A DNA stretch of 64,000 bases, taken from an uncultured Prevotellaceae bacterium (GTDB lineage Bacteria; Bacteroidota; Bacteroidia; Bacteroidales; Bacteroidaceae). Below, in pieces: positions 59,412 to 64,000 of the stretch. Each line of letters starts with the position of its first letter. Positions within the stretch are counted from its first letter, which is position 1. The notes beneath the pieces were generated by a model. That model was not told the DNA's origin, made no database searches, and worked only from the letters and a program-made list of their open reading frames with translations. The stretch is taken from positions 52,370 to 116,369 of the forward strand of contig CAMBDA010000004.1 in the NCBI GenBank assembly GCA_945865175.1. The letters run 5' to 3'. The position numbers and the translations under genes are program-made.

Positions 59412-61808
59412 ATGAAACATCATCTGCTATCCATGGCCGCATTCCTCGCAATGTCCGCCTCTGCCCAGGAAATCGAGTTCTTCACGCCCGCCATCGTGCA
59501 CGTAGTGAAAACGCCGGACGGCACAGTGCCCGACAGACAGAGTCTGGTGGTAACGGCCAAGCCCGGCAAGGTGGCCGTTTCCGTCACCGACAAAGGCCAC
59601 GTGCGTACCTACAAGTCCAAACAACTGACCGTTGTCGTAGACCGCCAGCTGCAAAAGGTCTCCTTCCTTACACCCGACGGCACCACGCTGCTGGCCGAAG
59701 GCAGCCACAGCCTTAGGCCCATCACGGAAGGCATAGACAAGGGGCACTATCAGGTGGGCCAGACCTTTGTGCTGGACACCGACGAACCCATCTACGGCCT
59801 GGGCATGATGCAGCACGGAAAGATGAACCTGCGCGGCGAGCACCGCAAGATGCAGCAGTCCAATCTGGAGGACTATGCCCATTTCTTCCAGAGCATCAAG
59901 GGCTACGGTGTGTACTGGGACAACTACTCCCCCACCATGGTCAGCGACGACAAGGTGTTTGCGCTGGAAAGCCAGGTGGGACAATGCGTGGACTACTATT
60001 TCATGTATGGCGGCAATGCAGATGGTGTCATCAGCCAGATGCGCCACCTGTCGGGCCAGGTGCCCATGCTGCCGCTGTGGACCTACGGCTTCCACCAAAG
60101 CCGCGAACGCTACAAGTCGCAGGACGAACTGCTGCAAGTGCTCCGCACCTACCGGCAAACGGGTGTGCCCCTCGACGGCATCATCCAGGACTGGCAATAC
60201 TGGGGCAGCAACTACAACTGGAATGCCATGGAGTTCATCAACCCCGACTTCGGTAACGCCCAGGGCATGATTGACGAGGTGCACCGCCAGGGAGCCCACC
60301 TGGAACTGAGCATCTGGGCCTCCTTTGGCCCCCACACCAAGCCCTACAAGGAACTTGCCGACAAGAAGCTGCTGTTCCATTTCAACACATGGCCGCAGTC
60401 GGGCCTGCCACAGTGGCCGCCGCGGACCGACTATCCCTCGGGTGTGCGTGTGTATGACTGCTACTCGGAAGAGGCACGCGACATCTACTGGAAACACCTC
60501 TCGCAGCTCCATCGGATGGGCGTGGACGGCTGGTGGATGGACTCCACCGACCCCGACCATCACGACTACAAGGAATCGGACCTGGACGAGCCGTGTGCTA
60601 TGGGCAGCTGGCGTTCGGTGCGCAATGTCTTCCCGCTGATGACAGTGGGCGGGGTGGACAGCCACCAGCGGGCATGCGACTCGGTAAAGCGCCCGTTCAT
60701 CCTCACCCGTTCCTTCTTTGCCGGACAGCAACGCTATGGAGCCTGCACCTGGAGCGGCGACGTGAACAGTTCGTGGGAGAGCCTGCGCGCCCAGGTGCCC
60801 CTATGCCTCCACCACACACTCTGTGCCAATCCTAATGTGAACACCGACATCGGCGGATTCTTTGCCGGCGCCTACAACCGCAGCTGGGGCGACAACTCGG
60901 CCGTCGGCAATCCGCAATACCAGGAGCTCTATGTGCGCTGGATGCAGTTCGGTCTGTTCTGCCCGATGATGCGCAGCCACGGCACCGATGTGTATCGTGA
61001 ACTCTACTACTACGGTAAGCCCGGAGAACCGGTCTACGATGCCCTGCTCTCGGCCGTGAAGATGCGCTACCGTCTGCTGCCCTACATCTACAGCCTCAGC
61101 CGACGCGTGAGCACAGAGGACGGTTCCTTCATGCGCGCGCTGATGATGGACTTCAAGGACGACAAGAACGTGTGGGACAACGGACGCCAGTATATGTTCG
61201 GCCACAGCCTGCTCGTATGCCCCGTGCTGGACCCGCTCTTCACCGAAGAGAAGATTGTGAAGACCGACGAGTCGACAGGATGGAACGCACAGAAGGCAGG
61301 CGGAAGGGAGGACGGATGGCCTGCCGTGAAATGGGATGCAGAAAAAACCTATGCCGTGTATCTGCCCGCCTACACCGCCGGAGGAAAGAAGGGCCAATGG
61401 TACGACTTCTGGACAGGGCGGCTCTACAGCGGCGGCACCACAGTGGAGGCCGACGCGCCCCTTGGCCATTCGCCCCTCTACGTGCGCCAGGGCAGCATCA
61501 TCCCCATGGGACCCGAGATGCAGTACAGCAGCCAAAAGCCATGGGACACCCTCACCCTGCTCATCTACCCAGGCGACAACGCCAGTTTCACCCTCTATGA
61601 GGACGAGGGCGACAACATGAACTACCTGAAGGGGGCATTCGCCGAAACGCCCATCACATGGAACAACAGGACACGCACCCTCACCATCGCCGACCGCCGC
61701 GGTGCCTATCCCGGCATGGTGACCACCCGCACCTTCGTTCTGCAACTGCCCGACGGCACCAGCAAGACCGTCACCTACACCGGCAAGGCAATACGCACAA
61801 GGCTGTAA
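59412..61808 (+). CDS. Glycoside hydrolase family 31 enzyme
   Basis: A 798-aa exported enzyme (signal peptide ...AMSASA|Q). N-terminal beta-sandwich with GLGMMQHGKMNLRGEH, then a TIM barrel: the nucleophile Asp lies in DGWWMDSTDPDHHD (about residue 375) and the acid/base Asp in WSGDVNSSWESLR. The common SLDMNE form is replaced by MDSTDPD, as in some alpha-xylosidase/transglucosidase branches. C-terminal beta domains follow (PLYVRQGSIIPMG, LIYPGDNASFTLYEDEGD). It would hydrolyse alpha-glucosides or alpha-xylosides. Strong promoter upstream; tadA follows 34 bp later. Confidence 0.88.
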   Translation: MKHHLLSMAAFLAMSASAQEIEFFTPAIVHVVKTPDGTVPDRQSLVVTAKPGKVAVSVTDKGHVRTYKSKQLTVVVDRQLQKVSFLTPDGTTLLAEGSHSLRPITEGIDKGHYQVGQTFVLDTDEPIYGLGMMQHGKMNLRGEHRKMQQSNLEDYAHFFQSIKGYGVYWDNYSPTMVSDDKVFALESQVGQCVDYYFMYGGNADGVISQMRHLSGQVPMLPLWTYGFHQSRERYKSQDELLQVLRTYRQTGVPLDGIIQDWQYWGSNYNWNAMEFINPDFGNAQGMIDEVHRQGAHLELSIWASFGPHTKPYKELADKKLLFHFNTWPQSGLPQWPPRTDYPSGVRVYDCYSEEARDIYWKHLSQLHRMGVDGWWMDSTDPDHHDYKESDLDEPCAMGSWRSVRNVFPLMTVGGVDSHQRACDSVKRPFILTRSFFAGQQRYGACTWSGDVNSSWESLRAQVPLCLHHTLCANPNVNTDIGGFFAGAYNRSWGDNSAVGNPQYQELYVRWMQFGLFCPMMRSHGTDVYRELYYYGKPGEPVYDALLSAVKMRYRLLPYIYSLSRRVSTEDGSFMRALMMDFKDDKNVWDNGRQYMFGHSLLVCPVLDPLFTEEKIVKTDESTGWNAQKAGGREDGWPAVKWDAEKTYAVYLPAYTAGGKKGQWYDFWTGRLYSGGTTVEADAPLGHSPLYVRQGSIIPMGPEMQYSSQKPWDTLTLLIYPGDNASFTLYEDEGDNMNYLKGAFAETPITWNNRTRTLTIADRRGAYPGMVTTRTFVLQLPDGTSKTVTYTGKAIRTRL

Positions 61809-61842
61809 TCCCCCTCCCCCCATTCACAAGAAAAGAAGACTC

Positions 61843-62304
61843 ATGACAAACGAGGATATCCTGTACATGCGAAAGGCGCTGGAGGAGGCGCGGATGGCCT
61901 TCGAAGAAGATGAGGTGCCCGTGGGGGCAGTGGTGGTGTGCAGAGGACGGGTGATTGCACGGGCCCACAACCTGACCGAAAGACTCACCGACGTGACCGC
62001 ACATGCCGAGATGCAGGCCATTACCGCCGCACAGGAGGCACTGGGCGGCAAGTATCTCAACGAGTGCACGCTCTACGTGAGCGTGGAGCCCTGCATCATG
62101 TGCGCCGGTGCCATCGGGTGGGCACAGATGGGACGGGTGGTGTATGGGGCCGCCGACCCCAAGCGCGGGTTCTCGACATTCGCCCCGCAGGCCCTTCACC
62201 CCAAGACCCTGGTGGAGAAGGGCTTGCTGGAGAACGAATGTGCCGCCCTCATGCAGTCGTTCTTCAGGCGAAAGCGCGGGGGCGGCAGGGCAGGAAGGAA
62301 CTAG
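61843..62304 (+). CDS. tadA: tRNA-specific adenosine deaminase
   Basis: A 153-aa zinc deaminase that converts adenosine 34 of tRNA-Arg to inosine. The motif TAHAEMQAI holds the His ligand and the proton-shuttle Glu; EPCIMCAGAI holds the two Cys ligands. VPVGAVVV and VVYGAADPKRGF are further TadA blocks. The basic tail (RRKRGGGRAGRN) would bind tRNA. It is downstream of GH31 without a terminator and stops 1 bp from the convergent GH43 gene. Confidence 0.9.
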   Translation: MTNEDILYMRKALEEARMAFEEDEVPVGAVVVCRGRVIARAHNLTERLTDVTAHAEMQAITAAQEALGGKYLNECTLYVSVEPCIMCAGAIGWAQMGRVVYGAADPKRGFSTFAPQALHPKTLVEKGLLENECAALMQSFFRRKRGGGRAGRN

Positions 62305-62305
62305 C

Positions 62306-63898
62306 CTATCGGCTGCCAGCCATACGGAACCAGTTGAAGTCGGCCCATCCGCCTACACCCTGCTCCGTAGTGGAGAAATTGAAGAGGGCAAAACGATTGG
62401 CCGTCCAGGGCAGGCCAAGCCCCATCTGCAGCACATTGCCAAAGGGGTGGAAAGTGCTGCCGTCGAGGCTGTAGAAGAAATTGGCCTTGAAATCGCGGTC
62501 GGTGGCAAACACACGAATCCATACCGTCTGCTGCCCTGCAGGAAGCGGGAAGGCATCTATCTCCTTGCCGTCGTTGCACATCACCAGCCTGCGCGCTCCA
62601 TCCCGCTGCTCCACAGCAATATAGGCATAGGGGAACTCAAAGATGCCCATGCCGGCCACGTTGCCGTCGCGCAGGCCTGCGAGGTCCATCTCGGTGGTGG
62701 CGGTGGACAGCGGTCCTTGCACACGCTGTGTGAGCGTATTGCGGGCGTTCTTGATGTCGTCGGCCTTCGAAGCAGTAAGGCGCATATAGCCTTTGCGTGC
62801 AGCAAGCGACCAGCGGGAGGGGTCGGGGTTGTGGTTCCACTGCCATTGCAGGCCCAGACGGGCGGTATTGAACTCGTCGGTGGTGGCCACGGTGTGGGGT
62901 TTCACCTTCTTGCCCGTAGCAGGCTTGTCGTACACAATGGCATCCTTGCCATCGGCTCCCAGCATGGGCCATCCGTCCACCCACTTCACAGGCACCAGAC
63001 AGGGCACACGGCCAATGGCGCCACGGTCCTGCATGATGATGAACCACCAGTCGCCGTTCTTGAGCTGCACCATGCCGCCCTGATGGAGTCCGTTGCCGGG
63101 GTACGACTTGTCATCGTCCATGATGAGATGATGCTCATAGGGGCCATAGATGTTCTTGGAGCGAAGGCATATCTGCCAGCCGCCCGTACCACCTGCCGGA
63201 CAGGTGATGTAGTACATGCCATTGATTTTATACATGTGGGAACCCTCCATACCGAAGCCTCCGCCCAGCGTATGGCTGTCCTTGAAACCGCCGCGCCATA
63301 TCTCCACAGCCTTCGACTTGACAGAACGTGCATCGGCATTCAGCTCCGTCAGATAAATGGTGCCCTGGCCATGCGCCACATATACGCGTCCGTCATCGTC
63401 GAAGAACAGGCCGGGGTCATAGAGATAATCGGGGAAGACGGTGCGTGTCCAGGGGCCTTCGGCCTTCTCGGCCTCGCACACACAGAAGTTGCCCTTCTCC
63501 GTGCCCCATCCGTAGGGCGTGCAGAAGGCCACATAGAAGCGGCCGTTGTGGTGGCGGATACTGGCCGCCCAGGAGCCGTTGAGATAGAGGGTGCCCCCCT
63601 GCATGTCGTAGCGCGGGTCCTCGTCGTAGCGGTCCACGGCATAGCTGGCCATCTCCCAGTTCACCAGATCCTTGCTCTTGATGACAGGGCAACCGGGCAC
63701 ATAGTGCATACTGGTGGACACCATGTAGAAGGTGTCGCCCACGCGGATTACATCGGGGTCGGGCCAGTCGCCCCACAGGAGAGGATTGGTGAAGGTGCCA
63801 TCGCCGTTGTCGGCCCGCCACACCTGTTGTGCATGTCCGCTCACGGGCCATGCCAGACTGGCACAGAGGGCCAGGAGGAATGTCTTTTTGTGTGTCAT
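62306..63898 (-). CDS. Glycoside hydrolase family 43 enzyme with C-terminal beta-sandwich
   Basis: A 530-aa exported enzyme (signal peptide ...VSGHA|Q). Residues ~30-330 form the GH43 propeller: Asp in WPDPDV, Asp in YDPGLFFDD, Glu in GMEGSHMYK, and GGMVQLKNGDWWFIIMQD. Residues ~345-525 form a concanavalin-like sandwich (DEFNTARLGLQWQWNHNP, VAGMGIFEF, LDGSTFHPFG) as in GH43_12-type beta-xylosidases/arabinofuranosidases. The 3' end meets tadA with a 1-bp gap and no terminator, so the transcripts can overlap. Substrate probably xylan or arabinan side chains. Confidence 0.87.
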   Translation of the reverse strand: MTHKKTFLLALCASLAWPVSGHAQQVWRADNGDGTFTNPLLWGDWPDPDVIRVGDTFYMVSTSMHYVPGCPVIKSKDLVNWEMASYAVDRYDEDPRYDMQGGTLYLNGSWAASIRHHNGRFYVAFCTPYGWGTEKGNFCVCEAEKAEGPWTRTVFPDYLYDPGLFFDDDGRVYVAHGQGTIYLTELNADARSVKSKAVEIWRGGFKDSHTLGGGFGMEGSHMYKINGMYYITCPAGGTGGWQICLRSKNIYGPYEHHLIMDDDKSYPGNGLHQGGMVQLKNGDWWFIIMQDRGAIGRVPCLVPVKWVDGWPMLGADGKDAIVYDKPATGKKVKPHTVATTDEFNTARLGLQWQWNHNPDPSRWSLAARKGYMRLTASKADDIKNARNTLTQRVQGPLSTATTEMDLAGLRDGNVAGMGIFEFPYAYIAVEQRDGARRLVMCNDGKEIDAFPLPAGQQTVWIRVFATDRDFKANFFYSLDGSTFHPFGNVLQMGLGLPWTANRFALFNFSTTEQGVGGWADFNWFRMAGSR

Positions 63899-63954
63899 GT
63901 TTTTGATAATTAAAAGTTGGAAAATAGTTATGATTAGGGTTTGATTGATTATAC

Positions 63955-63999
63955 CTACGTGCGACGGCCGAAGAGATGGAAGGTGAACACAGGACTCAC
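63955..63999 (-). CDS. 3' end of a further gene (cut by window edge)
   Basis: On the minus strand the edge of the window reads VSPVFTFHLFGRRT followed by a TAG (forward 63955-63957). The aromatic strand with a terminal basic tail resembles the last strand of an outer-membrane protein, which would fit next to a GH43 gene. Only 14 codons are visible, so this is tentative. Confidence 0.3.
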   Translation of the reverse strand: MSPVFTFHLFGRRT

Positions 64000-64000
64000 C

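Overview
The window reads as chromosomal DNA of a member of the order Bacteroidales, most likely Prevotellaceae-like. Reasons: Bacteroidetes promoter signatures (a TTG-type -33 element about 20 bp from TAnnTTTG) before several genes, tandem fimbrillin-type lipoproteins, a type IX secretion-like C-terminal signal, a DksA-like protein that has lost its zinc cysteines, an L-rhamnose operon, many SusC/D-era glycoside hydrolases, and the Bacteroidales DUF3987/primase/HU cassette. Genus cannot be fixed from sequence alone. Most of the window is GC-rich; several AT-rich patches stand out as likely exchanged DNA. I saw no rRNA, tRNA, CRISPR array or intact insertion sequence.

Layout. (1) 1-24.3 kb, all on +: seven tandem fimbrillin-like lipoproteins (the first cut by the window edge), then three very large secreted repeat proteins (2316, 1401 and 1456 aa) rich in YGGGN-type motifs, then a SAM methyltransferase. 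Only the 2316-aa protein ends in a sorting-like domain. This looks like one surface-structure/adhesin locus. (2) 24.4-32 kb, +: a glycan-degradation run of GH43, GH2 and GH78 enzymes, an EEP-family phosphatase/nuclease and a lipoprotein alpha/beta hydrolase, ending at a decayed ATPase remnant preceded by 33-bp-phased repeats. (3) 32.4-40.1 kb: an outer-membrane beta-barrel protein on -, divergent from the complete L-rhamnose operon (kinase, isomerase, symporter, aldolase); the GH78 rhamnosidase upstream could supply its substrate. (4) 40.3-44.3 kb: a toprim/CHC2 primase-like gene and a DUF3987 P-loop gene on -, a palindrome-rich 870-bp non-coding region, and an HU-like protein on +. (5) 44.3-50.5 kb, all on -: a defence island with a decayed restriction gene, an MntA/HepT toxin-antitoxin pair, and a three-gene restriction-modification-like operon (methylase-like protein without NPPY, NPPY methylase, GIY-YIG/T5orf172-helicase), with inverted repeats upstream. 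(6) 50.6-59.1 kb, on -: GH43, PFL/DUF711 plus ACT protein, a 54-aa conserved-looking small protein, DUF4296 lipoprotein, lspA, DksA-like, ileS. (7) 59.4-64 kb: GH31 and tadA on +, convergent with another GH43, and the 3' tip of a further gene.

How parts work together: regions 2, 3, 6 and 7 supply enzymes for stripping arabinose, galactose, rhamnose and glucose/xylose residues from plant glycans and for catabolising rhamnose. Region 1 probably builds a cell-surface polymer or adhesin layer. Regions 4 and 5 form a genome-defence and DNA-processing neighbourhood, with clear signs of turnover (remnants, AT-rich recognition domain, inverted repeats).
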